Source of the DNA: Congeria kusceri
Lineage: Eukaryota > Mollusca > Bivalvia > Myida > Dreissenidae
Length of the DNA stretch: 64,000 nt
Reading direction: 5' to 3'
NCBI GenBank assembly: GCA_027627225.1
Contig: JAPFQT010000035.1
Coordinates: 473,501 to 537,500 of the forward strand
The notes below the pieces were generated by a model. It searched no databases and was not told where the DNA came from. It saw only the letters and a list, made by a program, of their open reading frames with translations. Shown one piece after another: positions 34,392-45,895 of the stretch (within the stretch, counting starts at the first letter, position 1; each line of letters opens with the position of its first letter). The position numbers and the translations under genes are program-made.

Positions 34392-36483
34392 GAAACTCCT
34401 GATTGACGTGAAAGAAGTGCCATTCTTTGGTCATGTCATTACAGACAATGGTCTTAAAGTTGACAGTGGAAAGGTCAAAGCCATTACTTCTTGGCAGTAC
34501 CCCAAATCAAAGGCAGAACTTGAAACAGTTCTTGGCATGGTGAATTACCTGCAAAAGTTTTCACCACATTTGGCTGACATTACAAGCAGTTTACGTGCTT
34601 TACTAAAGAAAGACGTGGAATTCGTATTCGATCAGCCACAAATTGACGCTTTCGATAAAATGAAGGACGTAGTGACGCAAAGCCCAGTACTCGCGTACTT
34701 TGACAATAAGAAACAGGTTACGCTTGAATGCGATGCAAGCAAACATGGTGTTGGCGCAACCATTTTGCAAGACGGCAAACCAATTGCTTTTGCAAGCAAG
34801 ACATTGACCCCTACACAGAGCTCATATGCAAACATCGAACGTGAGATGTTGGCAATAGTTTTTGGCTGCCAAAGGTTTCATCAGTATGTGTATGGACGTA
34901 AGGTCATAGTTCACTCTGACCACAGGCCAATTGCAGCCATCATGAAAAAACCTCTGTCTGCAGCACCACCTCGTTTGCAGAGAATGTTACTCATGATTCA
35001 GAAATACGACATTGAGGTCAAATATGTGCCTGGGAAACAAGTTCCCATTAGCGACCTACTGTCTAGACAGCCAATGAGTCATACGCTTGACGAATATGAG
35101 GGGCTTGACTTGCATGTTCACAGGGTTCTGAAATGTTTGACATTTAAAGACAGCAGACTGGAACAGTTGAGAGTTGACACAAGTCGTGACTCACAAATGC
35201 AAACACTAAAACAGACTATAGAGACGGGTTGGCCGGAAACAAGGCAGGGCTGCCACAACTCCATAATTGAATTTTTCAATCACAGAGACGAGCTGTCAAC
35301 AGGTGATGGTTTGATATTTCGGGGACAAACAATTTTGATTCCCAAACAGTCACGTGCAGAATTGATTGAAAAAGTCCATGTTGGTCACATGGGTGTAGAC
35401 AAAACAATCAGCAGGGCAAAAGACGCATTTTTCTGGCCTGGGATGGTAAGGGAAATTACAGACCATGTACTGAATTGTCCCATCTGTTGCAAACACAGAG
35501 CATCCAATGTCAAGGAACCCATGGTGTCTCATGAAACACCAACAAGACCTTGGCAATTTGTCCACAGGGATATTTTTCATTTTGATGGGAAAGATTATCT
35601 GTTGATAGTCGACTCCTACAGTAGACATTTTGAGATAGACTGGCTACCGACCGCAAACTCGCAAACTGTCATACTGAAACTGCGTGCACATTTCAGTAGA
35701 TTTGGTGTGCCAGATTTATTCTTCAGTGATAACGGAAGTCAATATACATCACAATCATTTCTTGACTTTGCAAAAAAATGGAATTTCACATGCAAAACTA
35801 GTTCTCCCACTAGAGCACAGTCAAATGGTTTGGCTGAGGTCATGGTCAAAACAGCCAAACGCATTTTAATCAAGGCAAAAGAAGCCAAGTCTGATCCATA
35901 CATTGCAATTCTGGAGTACAGAAATACTCCATTGCAAGATATAGGATTCTCGCCTACACAATTGTTGCAAGGTCGACGCACTCAATCTGTCATTCCTGTG
36001 AAAAGAGAGAAACTGTTACCAAAGGCAGTAAACACATCAGTTGTAACACACAAAATCAACATGGCGAAATCTAAGCAGAAACAGTATTATGATAGGTCAT
36101 CAAAACAGCAGATACCACTGGCATATGATCAGTGTGTTAGGCATCAAGTTGGTAAAACATGGTTACCAGCAAAGGTTATTTCTAAACACAATGACAGATC
36201 ATACAACATTCAAACACCTGATGGGGGTATATACCGCAGAAATGGACAATTACTCATGAAAAAAAATGACAAATTTGACATTGAGGAATTTGCCCCAAAT
36301 GTCACGTTTAAACAAGTGAACTCACCACAGCCAGATCAACAGCAATTAAATTCACCAAATACAAACAGTGCTGCAAATCCTATCCCTGGGAACCAAACTT
36401 GCCTAAATTCGGGCATAACAACAAGATCTGGAAGGCTTGTCAAGCCAAACAAATTGTATTCTGGAGATGAATGGGTAAAATAA
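34336..36483 (+). pseudogene. pol: Reverse transcriptase end, RNase H and integrase, out of frame
   Basis: The 715-codon frame continues the reverse transcriptase in the next frame; real homology starts at about residue 6. RNase H carries D133 (LECDAS), E168 or E170 (ANIERE) and D195 (HSDHRP). The integrase zinc domain is H348, H351, C381, C384, followed by the DDE core D412 (RDIFHF), D465 (FFSDNGSQY) and E501 (NGLAEVMVKT), with 35 residues between the last two. A C-terminal module near 596-640 ends YRRNGQLL. The tail is rich in Gln, Pro and Asn. All visible catalytic residues are kept, so decay after insertion is modest. The ATG lies inside the overlap with the upstream frame and is unlikely to be a natural start. 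Confidence 0.92.
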
Positions 36484-36865
36484 TTGACTGTAAATAACAA
36501 TGTGTTGTGAGTGTTATCTTGGCATTTATTGGTGTTAAACAATAACAGTCCTGCATTGAATGAGTTTCACTTGAAACATGATCTACCTGAAGAGTGGCAG
36601 TGCTGATAAACTTGATTGTTTTCAGTATGGAATGTTGTTGCTGACATGAATAAATTTACTATGAGAATGTTTGATTATATTTGTCATGAATGAATGTTCT
36701 TGTTTATTAATGATGATACATTATTTTGTTTAGCCTATGTGGACATGTGTTATCATTAATGAAATCATTACGTGTATTTGTTTATTACATATATTTTATA
36801 TTTTAGTGATATATTTGACATAATGTGTTCTAGAGTTGTTTGCATCTTGAAAATGTATTTCTTAT

Positions 36866-36878
36866 AAAAAGAGGGAGA
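36866..36878 (+). promoter_or_regulatory. Polypurine tract of the retrotransposon
   Basis: AAAAAGAGGGAGA directly precedes TGTTCC, the usual arrangement for plus-strand priming next to a 3' LTR. It lies 383 bases after the pol stop. Confidence 0.75.
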
Positions 36879-37016
36879 TGTTCCATTATTCAGATACATA
36901 GATACAGACTATAGCTAATTTACATACCCACTGGTTATTCATAAAATAGATGCAGACAGCCCGCACATTTCAGTCTTGTGTATGCATTGCTAAGAGTAAC
37001 ATTGTTAGTAGTTGTA

Positions 37017-37796
37017 CAGACTTCGCCAAATGCGTCGGACCGTCAGACATGTCCGACACTTTTTGCCATACCGTCGGTCCAGATGTCCGGTAAAAATTTC
37101 TGTCTCATAACGTCCGATTTGATTCTTTAACCCATACAAGAAATTTGCAGAGTTGTCGTTTCGAACGAATCGCTAAATGTAACGTCGTATTTGATTGGGC
37201 AGGTGCGTGCAAACAAACCAATCGTATTATTCTATACTTTTGTCTCGAAATTTTGTTTCAAGTATGGCGTCGCTTCGATACTTCGAAGGCGCTAAGCCTG
37301 GAAAAAAACGGAAACTAAGCGATGAAGAACGAAAAGAAAAAACTAAAGAGTATGAAATAAACAGAAAAACTAGAAGATTTAATGAAAATTGGAATACGGA
37401 TAGAGAATGGTTAAATTTTAATAAGGAAAATAACACAATGTCTTGCAATGTTTGCATTGAATTTTATAAGAATGACAGTCAACAAGAAAAGTCAAATGCC
37501 TTTATCAGGAATTGAGAGTAATATCTATCAGACCAATTTGTTTTTGTCAGACCAAAAAAATATCATAGTGTAGGCAAATGTTTTATTGCTAGATTATGTC
37601 ATTTTAATAACAAATGACTTAATAGCATACACAGCTATTAATATTTGTTAACAATATTAAATGGAAGACATTATTTATGAGAAATTATTTTTTTCTTTTT
37701 TCTTTTCGGTCTGACAAAAACCAATTTGGTCTGACACAATTTTCTGTCTTGTCAGACCGGATGTCTGACAGATTTTTTGGCCTTTCGCGAAGTCTG
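37017..37796 (+). mobile_element. hAT-like deletion derivative nested in the LTR, 6 bp target duplication
   Basis: The ends CAGACTTCGC and GCGAAGTCTG are perfect 10 bp inverted repeats. GTTGTA flanks both sides (37011-37016 and 37797-37802). Words of the type GTCNGAC and GTCAGACC cluster near both ends (37037-37125 and 37530-37770). The 780 bp body keeps one short transposase-like exon and nothing else, so it cannot move by itself. Confidence 0.85.
37264..37515 (+). pseudogene. N-terminal zinc-finger part of a hAT-type transposase
   Basis: The ATG at 37264 (agtATGGCG) opens a basic N-terminus (KPGKKRKLSDEERKEK) that could serve as a nuclear localisation signal. FNENWNTDREWLNFNKENN and MSCNVCIEFYK follow, the start of the TTF/BED-like zinc finger that begins ZNF862-like hAT transposases (W...W, then CxxC). 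The second half of the finger and the catalytic domain are absent, and a stop follows 83 residues after this Met, just before the right subterminal region. An upstream in-frame ATG at 37195 lacks family support. It could be translated as a small DNA-binding fragment, but nothing shows that it is. Confidence 0.6.
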
Positions 37797-37925
37797 GTTG
37801 TAGAGCGTAGCTTTCATTAGAATGCTATTAAATATATAACCTCACACTTGTGTTGTTCTTAAGTCATTTGACTATATACATTTGTATTACAAACCTCTAC
37901 ACTACGACAATAGGACAACAGAACA

Positions 37926-39054
37926 CCCCTTAAAAGAAAAAATCCATTTACCTAAAAAACGTTTTTTCCCCACTGGTATAGTATTACTTAAATGTGCATT
38001 TGTGATAAGGAAGAATTACATTTCAGATTTCTTTTTTAAAATAAAATTCACTGTTTAATACGATAATCCAAAACTTGTTGTACATGTGGCATAATTGAAG
38101 ATTATTTTCTAGGAATGATGGGATGACGTCATATCCGCGAATCAATGAAAGTTAGATAACATGGCGACTGCTTGACACTTACGTAAACAATGTTGACCTG
38201 CTAAAAGTTTTAAACGTTGTTTTGGATAAATAAGTTAAAAAAAACAGCGGTATATATATTTATTTTCAAATATTTGTTCTAAATATTATGTTCAAATTGT
38301 TGAAATAATTTGATTATTGCCATTAAATGTTAGGGTCGCGAATTTACAGTAATCGAGAATATTTCTAGGTGTTAAGAAAATGTCTGGTTGTGACTTCCAG
38401 GTGGTCTGGTACAATATTGTAAACAGTATTTATGACTTTCCAATTTGGTATTACTTTCTTGTGATAAAGGTGCTTTTTAAGATATCCACAAATATTATTA
38501 CCAGAAGGAACGATAAAAGATCATATGCTTGTAGTTTGGTTAAACTATGTAGAAAAATAAAGGCTGTTGGATTTTTGAAGTCATTGAAGAAACATGTCTA
38601 CGTTACTCTATGTACTGACATGTTTACCCGTGTGATTTCTAACTACAACTCATTATGAAGTTCCCTTCTATCAAAATTAGAACATGCTGCCAAAAAGCAA
38701 TTTTCAATGTTTACAATGTATAATCACACTAACATTGCATGAAGATACATCCAATCTCTGCAAACACATTTCAAGCATCCAGCTTAATTCAATATGTGGT
38801 GTTTTGTGCTTATTTTTACAGAACAATAATTAAAACAGTCCTGGGAGACAGCTATAAGGGCACCTGTTAGCATTATGTATAAATCATTGATTAGCACCAG
38901 TCAATCAAACAAAGACCATGGTACTGGGTTTATTTGCATTCTAAAGGGTATCCAGCTGGTTAACTGCTCAAATACCAAAACAGGTTCACCTGTTACTTTT
39001 TGCTATTTGTTGCCATCCCTAGAGATTAATGAAGACTCTATCTGCACAAAGTCC
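37926..39054. other. Right flank of the retrotransposon, no firm gene
   Basis: Mostly AT-rich. TGACGTCA at 38124-38131 and a doubtful frame at 38380-38658 are the only items noted. The minus frame 39003-39212 runs into the inverted-repeat arm. Confidence 0.4.
38380..38658 (+). CDS. Unrecognised 92-residue open frame, doubtful
   Basis: The frame starts MSGCDFQVVW and has one hydrophobic stretch at about residues 20-33 (PIWYYFLVIKVLF) followed by a basic C-terminal half. It lies about 250 bases after TGACGTCA and an ATGGCGAC. I recognise no family. Chance remains likely in AT-rich DNA. Confidence 0.15.
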   Translation: MSGCDFQVVWYNIVNSIYDFPIWYYFLVIKVLFKISTNIITRRNDKRSYACSLVKLCRKIKAVGFLKSLKKHVYVTLCTDMFTRVISNYNSL

Positions 39055-40486
39055 TTTTTTCCACTTAGCTGTCTAAGATCACTTTTGACCCAGATTTTCT
39101 TGCCATAATTATGCAGCCAGAAAATTGAATGCCAATAGAATTGGGCAAATTTTCTAATTCTAGGAATGCAAACTTCAAACAATTGTTTAACATATACCAA
39201 GGACTGTTGCATACTTTTGGGGTATACAAATTTACATAATTGTTTACATAAGCGGCTAAAATGAAGTTATAAACATATCCTCACGTATACTCTAGAACTG
39301 AGGCTCATTATGAACGTATTTTCTCATTGTATGCCATAAACAGAATGATATATTCATTCACGTAATGAAATAACTATTTTGTTTAGCCTACATTTATATA
39401 AGCGTTACGCTCTATAAATACCAATTGTGCAATGTTCCCATGCATAAATCTCACTCACAGAGTCGCCGTTCCATGTAGCCATTGATTCTAGCGAGTTCAT
39501 CGCATTCCACAAAAAAGTATTGGCATTCTAAAAATAGCGCGCGTACATGTAGCTAGCAACAGCTGTATAGCTATGTAAATATACTCGTACATGTATAAAT
39601 AATATTATTATATTATGTTAAGTTGATTTAAAATTGTGGTTAAGATTTATTAACGATTATTTATAATTGCATCTTTCTATCAACTTCTCCAGTAGATGTT
39701 ATTTAATCTGTAAAAAGATGCTACATTTTCCATAGATAAAATGTTATGAAAGGAGAATCAGAATATGTCGAATTGTTATTCGCGTAGCATGAATACACAA
39801 TTTGCAATACTAATAATACACAGGAACCCTTGATACATCATATTTCTACAGATATAATTTAAAATCATCATAGTCTAATGAATTTTTATGTTTGCAGTAT
39901 CTAACAATAAATTCTTAACATTTCAAAAATCGCTGAATGTTCCCTAACTATTGCTTTTTATAGGGATACACAGGGTACATGCTTATTTGACTTCAAATCG
40001 TTATTATATTAGATAACTAACATGAATGGTATATTACCGGTACTATAAATAACTATATAGACTCGTCTGATACATAATAATTTTCCCGAAATTATTTTCT
40101 TACATCGTTCATTCGTTAAATTGGCTTGACAAATTCAGATAACAATTATGTTAACCTAAATTATGTTAGTTATTCATATATCACTGGTGGAAACATGGAG
40201 TTGTATGATTATTTGGTTTATTCACGGCACAGATATTAATTCTAATTCTTAATTTTTAAATACATAAATTTATCTCAAATTAACTCTTGGGTCCGAGAAG
40301 TTTTCTGATAGTGTCCAAAAAATATGGGGTCCAATAAGTCCCCTAATATTGGTGGGGACCAAAAAATCTGGGATCTGAGAAGTCACCTAACCGATCATCT
40401 TGGCCGTCTGTTTAGGTAATCTTTAAATGACATCTCAATATTAATTTCAACGCCGATTGTCTTTTTTAAAGACTTTTCTTGTTTGC
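39055..40486 (+). repeat. Left arm of a 12 kb inverted-repeat pair
   Basis: It is homologous to the reverse complement of 49791-51262 over its whole length, from tagctgtctaagatcacttt to aaagacNtttcttgtttg, with small indels and roughly nine in ten bases matching by eye. The inner end, read outward-in, is acaagaaatgtctttaaaac then agacaatcggcg, which resembles the AACAAGA-plus-hairpin start of the HINE-like families. Confidence 0.85.
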
Positions 40487-40804
40487 ATTTTTTCACAAAC
40501 AAAGGGCAGAAACTTTGGTGTTTGTAAACCAATCTGGGCAATAAATTAGTTATAATTTAATTCAGATCTTATGGTCATACAGAAGTAGTGCATGTTTAGT
40601 CAAGATTAAATGAAAATAGAGAATCTAAGTCCATTTTTTGGCATTGCTTTTAAACAGAACTTTTTACGCTCCTGAATATCCAATCAAATGTTGTGAAAAA
40701 TCGGCTTATTGATGATAAATTCCCACTACACTAGTAATGAATAGGTGCAACATCCAAACAATATAGCAGACGCGATGGTAACGGGTATGGAATACGTCCG
40801 TGTG
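40487..40804. other. Spacer, nothing recognised
   Basis: AT-rich, no frame or repeat seen. Confidence 0.4.
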
Positions 40805-41369
40805 CGCGTAAGTTTCAAGCTCCATAAGCCGGAAAAAAAACATTTTGATACGAGTTAAAAGCGCTAAAGAATGAGCATCAAGTCACTCTGATCATTGATA
40901 TTTACTTTTGCTACCACCACGATTGGGCTTTTCCTTTTTTTTAGGATATTTCATATGACATTTTAGTAGCCAAAAGACAGTGCAAATAGTATTGGTGTTG
41001 TTTAACCCTTCGTTCACAATAGTTGTCGTCCTTTGTTCCATCATTGCCACGGTAAAGTTTTGTCAATAAAACACATTTTTACGAAGTTTGTCGGAGCTTT
41101 CCTACCTTACTGGTGTGTGGCAGTGGCATTAACGAATCAACCACGCATATTCAATACTCGAAAATCAGTATAAACGGCAATAATACCATACATGTTCGGA
41201 AATGAACTTTTCTCAGCCTGAGAATGACGCGACGGTTCTTGTCAAGAAGCTCTTATAGTGTTTAAAATTTGCATCTTTCTTTGATATATAAACCACCAAA
41301 TCAATCAGTATCTCAATGGCTACTCAAGGAGCCCCTAAGCAGTGGCGTATCACTGAGAATTAAAGTACT
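40805..41369 (+). repeat. ~560 bp dispersed repeat, copy 1
   Basis: It matches 54551-55098 directly through agccggaNaaaaaaa, atcattgatatttacttttg, ctaccaccacgat, ggcattNacgaatcaaccac, gactcgaaaatcagtat and aagcagtggcgtatcactga. A third, inverted fragment is at 61703-61800. No frame is conserved between copies and no inverted ends were found. Confidence 0.75.
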
Positions 41370-41694
41370 CTATGAGATCGTTTGAGTCATGGCTCAAAAC
41401 CTACAAAAGGTTACAGTACACACTCCTTGGACACAACATATCTTAGTCAAGGGGTTAGATGGACAATAAGGTTAGCTCAAACTCTACGCATGGTTTCGCC
41501 GACAATGGAGAGGACGTTCCACAGACTAGTCGATTCATGGCTGCATAGAAATTTACTCACTTTGAGTTAATGAAAGACCAAATAGCTAACATTTGCCCTG
41601 TCATATCAAGAAAGTCCATAGTGAACAATTCCACAGGATTGAATGACATCTGGCAAGCAATACGTTCTTCCTTACTGGTGTAGCAGTTAAAGAT
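41370..41694. other. Unassigned stretch before the 98 bp array
   Basis: The short frame 41382-41570 has no recognisable domain. Nothing else was seen. Confidence 0.35.
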
Positions 41695-41990
41695 GGCAAG
41701 GAGCCTTGAAAGGACTAATCATAATCACTGCAGGTTGATTTGAATGCAACATGCAACGCTGGCAAAGTGGTGCCACCCGGCACACACATACAAGGCAAGG
41801 AGCCTTGAAGGACTAATCATAATCACTGCAGGTTTATTGGAACGCAACATGCAACGCTGGCAAAGTGGTGCCACCCGGCACACACATACAAGGCAAGGAG
41901 CCTTGAAAGGACTAATCATAATCACTGCAGGTTTATTGGAACGCAACATACAATGCTGGCAAAGTGGTGCCACCCAGCACACACATACAT
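41695..41990. repeat. 98-99 bp tandem repeat, three copies
   Basis: Units start ggcaaggagccttgaa at 41695, 41794 and 41892 and share ggactaatcataatcactgc, gcaacatNcaaNgctggcaa and gtggtgccacccNgcacaca. Units 2 and 3 are closest to each other. Frames on both strands are artefacts of the array. Confidence 0.85.
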
Positions 41991-42420
41991 ACAATGTGAA
42001 AAAGTAACAACAAACTAAGATTCTGTCGAAATTAAATGGGGGTCATCTTTGAAAAAATGCTCATGTGAATTTATTAACTTTGATCTCAGAAAGTACCTCT
42101 GCAATTTATGTATTATAATATTGACGAAGTGCCTCATATTGACAATACTTGTATTTATGTTTTGTTATTATGCTAAATTTCTGTTTACTCAACTGTTGAA
42201 AAGTTTTCTGTGTTATATTTCAATAATCCCTTAATTAACAGTCTTTAATTAAAAGTCAGTAGTATTAAATGTTTCATATGCTATTTCTGTTATTAAAGTA
42301 CAAAACTATTCCATTTTCTATTATCAAGAAAATAAGTTAGTTTTTTCAAAACAAGTTTGTGTGTTTTTTGTGAATAAGTAGCAAAGTTTTACAATATGAG
42401 GTTGACACTTAACAAAATAT
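41991..42420. other. AT-rich DNA, nothing recognised
   Basis: The 61-codon frame at 42049-42234 is hydrophobic (poly-T bias) and not supported. Confidence 0.4.
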
Positions 42421-43934
42421 AACAAGAGGGCCACCGTGGCCCTAGGTCTCTCACCTGATATCTATGTATGAAGTTTCTTTAAAATATCTCAATACGTTCT
42501 AAAGCTATTGAGCAAAAAGTGTTTTTCTATTTTTAGTTACAGTGACCTTGACCGCACCCACCACATACGTAAAGCAAGGTATCCATATAAGGTATCTACA
42601 TATGAAGTATCATTAAATCTCAATGTGTTCTTAAGTTATTGAGCGGATACCGTTTTTCTATTTTCAGTAATGGTGTCGTTGACCCCGTCCACCCCATAAG
42701 CAACCCCAAGCAATGTCTCGATATAAGGTAATTATGTATTAAGTTTCATTAAAATAGCTCTATGCATTCTCAAGATATTTAGCTGGAACCACTTTTCTAT
42801 TTTTAATAATGGTGACCTTGACCCCACCCACCATATATGCAATCCCAATCGATGCCTCAATATCATGTATTTATGTATTAAGTTTCATTAAAATATCTCA
42901 ATGCGTTTTCAAGATATTGTGCGGAAACCGTTTTTCTATTTTTAGTAACAGTCAACTTGACCCCTCCCACTCCATATGCAATCCTATGCGAGGTGTCGAT
43001 AAAAGGTATCTATGTATTAAGTTTCATAAAAATATCTCACTGCGTTCTAAAGTTATTGAACGTAAACCGTTTTTCTATTTATAGTAACAGTGACCTTCAC
43101 CTTGACCCCCACCCATCCCATATGCAATCCCAATCGAGGTCTCAATATAATGCTATAGCCAAATAAGAAACCTTTGGGCCTTGTGGTTTCAGAGAAGAAT
43201 TCTTAAATCATTTAGCCATTTACGTCTATATGGACCATGTGAGCCCCGGGAGGTGGCCAGTTTTGACCCCATGGGCATCATCTGAACAACCTTTGTAGAG
43301 GACCACTATACAACATTACATACCAAATATGAAACCTCCGGGCCTTGCGGTTTCAAGAGGAAGATTTTTCTATATAAACATTGTGACCCCCGGGGTGTGG
43401 CCAGTTTTGACCCCGGGGGCATCATTTGAACAACATTTGTAGAGGACCACTATATAATGTTACATACCAAATATGAAACCTCTAGGACTTGTGGTTTCAG
43501 AGAAGAATTTTTTAGGCATTTTGCTATACATGTCTATATAAAGCATGTGACCACTGGGGCATGGCCAGTTTTGACCACAGGGGCATCATTTGAACAATCT
43601 TTGTAGAGGACCACTAGAGGATGTCACATATCAAATATGAAAGCTCCAAGCCTTGTGGTCTCAGAGAAAATTTTTAAAGTTTGCAGTTTTTAAATCTATT
43701 TTTAGCTCTGGTGACCTACATATGAGGCGGACCGGAACGATTTGAACAATTTTCAAAGAGGGTCACCCAAGGATCATTCTTGTGAAGTTTGGTGAAAATA
43801 TGCCTAGCGGTTTTGGAGGAGATGTTCTTTGAATGAAAATATTGAAAAACGACGCACAACATACGCCCTACGACGAACAATAGGCGATCCTAAAAGCTCA
43901 CCATGAGGATGTTGTGCACAGGTGAGCTAAAAAC
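42421..43934 (+). mobile_element. Chimeric HINE-like element: family 4 and family 5 cores
   Basis: It starts AACAAGA, hairpin GGGCCA-ccg-TGGCCC (42428-42442), CTCACCT. Family 4 cores run to about 43158 (gtgaccttgacc, ggtatctatgtattaagttt) and switch within one unit to family 5 cores (gaaacctNtgggccttg, ttttgaccccNNgggcatca). The end is the family 5 hairpin AGCTCACC...AGGTGAGCT (43895-43928). The termini are family 5 type throughout, so this is one element with mixed cores or a recombinant of two. Frames 42809-43084 and 42957-43166 are by-products. Confidence 0.7.
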
Positions 43935-44063
43935 AGAATGGCCTAACAGTTAGCACAAAATGACAGCTTTTGTATAATGCACAACGCTATTGAAATTATA
44001 TGACATGGCATTTGACATGTTAAAAAGCAATCAATTTGATGTTTTGCAATGATGTATAATTAA

Positions 44064-44236
44064 GAAATAATTGACGGGTAAGCGTTGGCTATTGCAGTAA
44101 TAACCAACGTTTTGGAGTTTAAATGCGTAGGAATTAAACCATGAGGGCAATAGCCAGTGTGGTTTGATAACAAACATCGGAACGACAAACTGTTGGTTAT
44201 AACCACAAGAACTAGTACTAACCCGTCAATTATTTA
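44064..44236. mobile_element. Palindromic MITE with 15 bp ends
   Basis: Terminal AAATAATTGACGGGT is perfectly inverted at the two ends. The interior has aataaccaacgtttt mirrored by a ttggttat arm and the core aggaattaaacc with ggtttgataacaaacatc, related to the MITE at 30369-30472. Confidence 0.75.
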
Positions 44237-44864
44237 GATTCTAACACGTTCCTCTATATAATTGGTCTGTATTTTTCAAGGTAATAAATGAGAACTATAT
44301 TTATCTATACTCCGCCCATTTTCCACAAGTACATTCACACTTGCGTTTCAGTGTCATAAAATGGACTAAGATAGAGGAATTTTTGTAAACAATCCCAGCT
44401 ATTTTTTTAACAAACCAAGTTTGTGCATAATCTACATTATCAATTGTAGCAAAACAATTGATTAATGTTTAATAACAAAGTTGAATGTACAAATGTTTTA
44501 ATGCTTTTCTGCATAAAGAAATTCCCCTTCGTCGTAAAATTCCCCGTCTGAAGGACCCCACACATTTCCCCCAAGGTTAAAAAAACACTGAATGGTATGA
44601 GGCGTGAACTGCTAGTATTATTTAGTATTTCAGTATTGTATGCCATTCGGATCTAGTGTTAGTTACATTGATTTGAATTTTTATGGCGTTTAATTGACAT
44701 TCCTTTATGCAAAATAACCACAGATGCTGAATATCTTATCGTAAAAAGGGCAATAACTATGGTTTTCCTGATTGTATCTGGCCCATCATTGCACCCAGCT
44801 GAGATCTTATGGCCATATACAAACTGTGCAAGTTTAATCAACATTGAATGAAAAGATAATAGTT
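44237..44864. other. AT-rich DNA, nothing recognised
   Basis: Minus frames 44440-44646 and 44659-44844 show no domain. The frames end near the start of the next repeat. Confidence 0.4.
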
Positions 44865-45425
44865 ATATGCAAGCGAGGTCTGAATATAAGGTATCTATGT
44901 ATGAAGTTTCATTAAAATATCTCGATGCGTTCTCAAGTTATTGAGCGGAAACCGTTTTTCTATTTTTAGTAATAGTGACCTTGTCCTTTAACCCACCCAC
45001 CCCATATGCAATCCCAAGCGAGGTCTCAACATAAGGTATTTATGAATGAAGTTTCTTTAAAATATCTCGATGCGTTCTAAAGTTATTGAGCGGAAAACTA
45101 TTTTCTATTTTTAGTAACAATGACCTTGACCCCACCCACCCCATATGCAATCCCATGCGAGGTCTTGATGTAAGGTATCTACGTATAAAATTTCCTTAAT
45201 ATATCTCAATGCGTTCTCAAGTTATTGAGCAGAATATAAGGTATATATGTATTAAGTTTCATTAACATATCTCAATGCGTTCTCAAGTTATTGAGCGGAA
45301 ACCATTTTTCTTTTTTTAGTAACAGTGACCTTGACCCCACCAACCCCATATGCAATCCCTACCAGGGTCTAACTATAAGGCATCTATGTTTGAAGTTTCA
45401 TTACAATAGCTTAATCCATGCTCGA
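44865..45425 (+). repeat. HINE-like family 4, third copy
   Basis: Four cores of ~145 bp with aggtctgaatataaggtatc, gatgcgttctcaagttattg and gtgaccttgacc lack a family 4 5' hairpin. One unit is shortened around 45230. Confidence 0.6.
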
Positions 45426-45895
45426 ATTTGACAGTGGAAACGAAAAGTTGAGAAACTTGCTTCCCGAAAAACTTTAACCTGTCCATGTAGCTTATATGTA
45501 AAATTTCTAAGTGTAAAAAGGCCCATAATTTTGACAAATTTGAAACTAGAGTTATCAAATTTGGCCCATGAGTTCAATTTAATATAGGGAATAAGTGTTC
45601 TAAGTTTGAATGAAATCCCTTTAGCCATTCCTGAGAAACCAGCTTACCGAAAAACTTTAACCTGTCCATAAAGCTCATGTAAAATTTCTAAGTGTAAAAA
45701 CGCCCATCATTTTGAAAAATTTCAAACTAGAGTTACCAAACTTGGCCTATAGGTTCATTTTAATGTGGGGAATAAATGTTTAAAGTTGGAATTAAATCCC
45801 TCAAGCCATTCCTGAGAAACTAGTTTACCCAAAAACTTTAACCTAGCTCGGACGCCTACGCCAACGCCGACACCGGAGCGAGTAGAAAACCTTGC
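45426..45895 (+). repeat. HINE-like family 6 cores
   Basis: Two units of ~190 bp share taccNaaaaactttaacct, gtccatNNagctNatgtaaa, tttctaagtgtaaaaa, gcccatNattttga, aactagagttaNcaaa and gccattcctgagaaac. They follow family 4 cores without a gap and end gcctacgccaacgccgaca, then gcgagtagaaaa. Confidence 0.6.

Larger units (their letters stand above)
32769..37925 (+). mobile_element. Ty3/gypsy LTR retrotransposon (probably Mag lineage), defective
   Basis: The order Gag zinc knuckles, protease, reverse transcriptase, RNase H, integrase is that of Ty3/gypsy. Two zinc knuckles and a VVDDILIWG reverse transcriptase motif are typical of the Mag/K02A2.6-like lineage, to which the bivalve Steamer element is also assigned (family knowledge; I cannot place this copy precisely). 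The coding part is followed by an untranslated stretch, a polypurine tract and a 3' LTR. Three lesions make it inactive: missing 5' LTR and Gag start, a frameshift at about 34350, and a hAT-like insertion in the 3' LTR. Confidence 0.9.
36879..37925 (+). repeat. 3' LTR, interrupted by a hAT-like element
   Basis: It starts TGTTC and ends GAACA, perfect 5 bp inverted termini. Without the insert and one target copy it is 261 bp, a normal Mag-type size. TATATAA at 37833-37839 is a candidate LTR promoter box, now about 30 bp right of the insertion. No 5' LTR is present to confirm the limits. Confidence 0.65.

Noticed and set aside
38124..38131. TGACGTCA as a CRE regulatory site
   Set aside because: The same 8-mer also occurs inside the retrotransposon (34067) and at 63745. 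About one copy is expected by chance in 64 kb, so it carries little weight.
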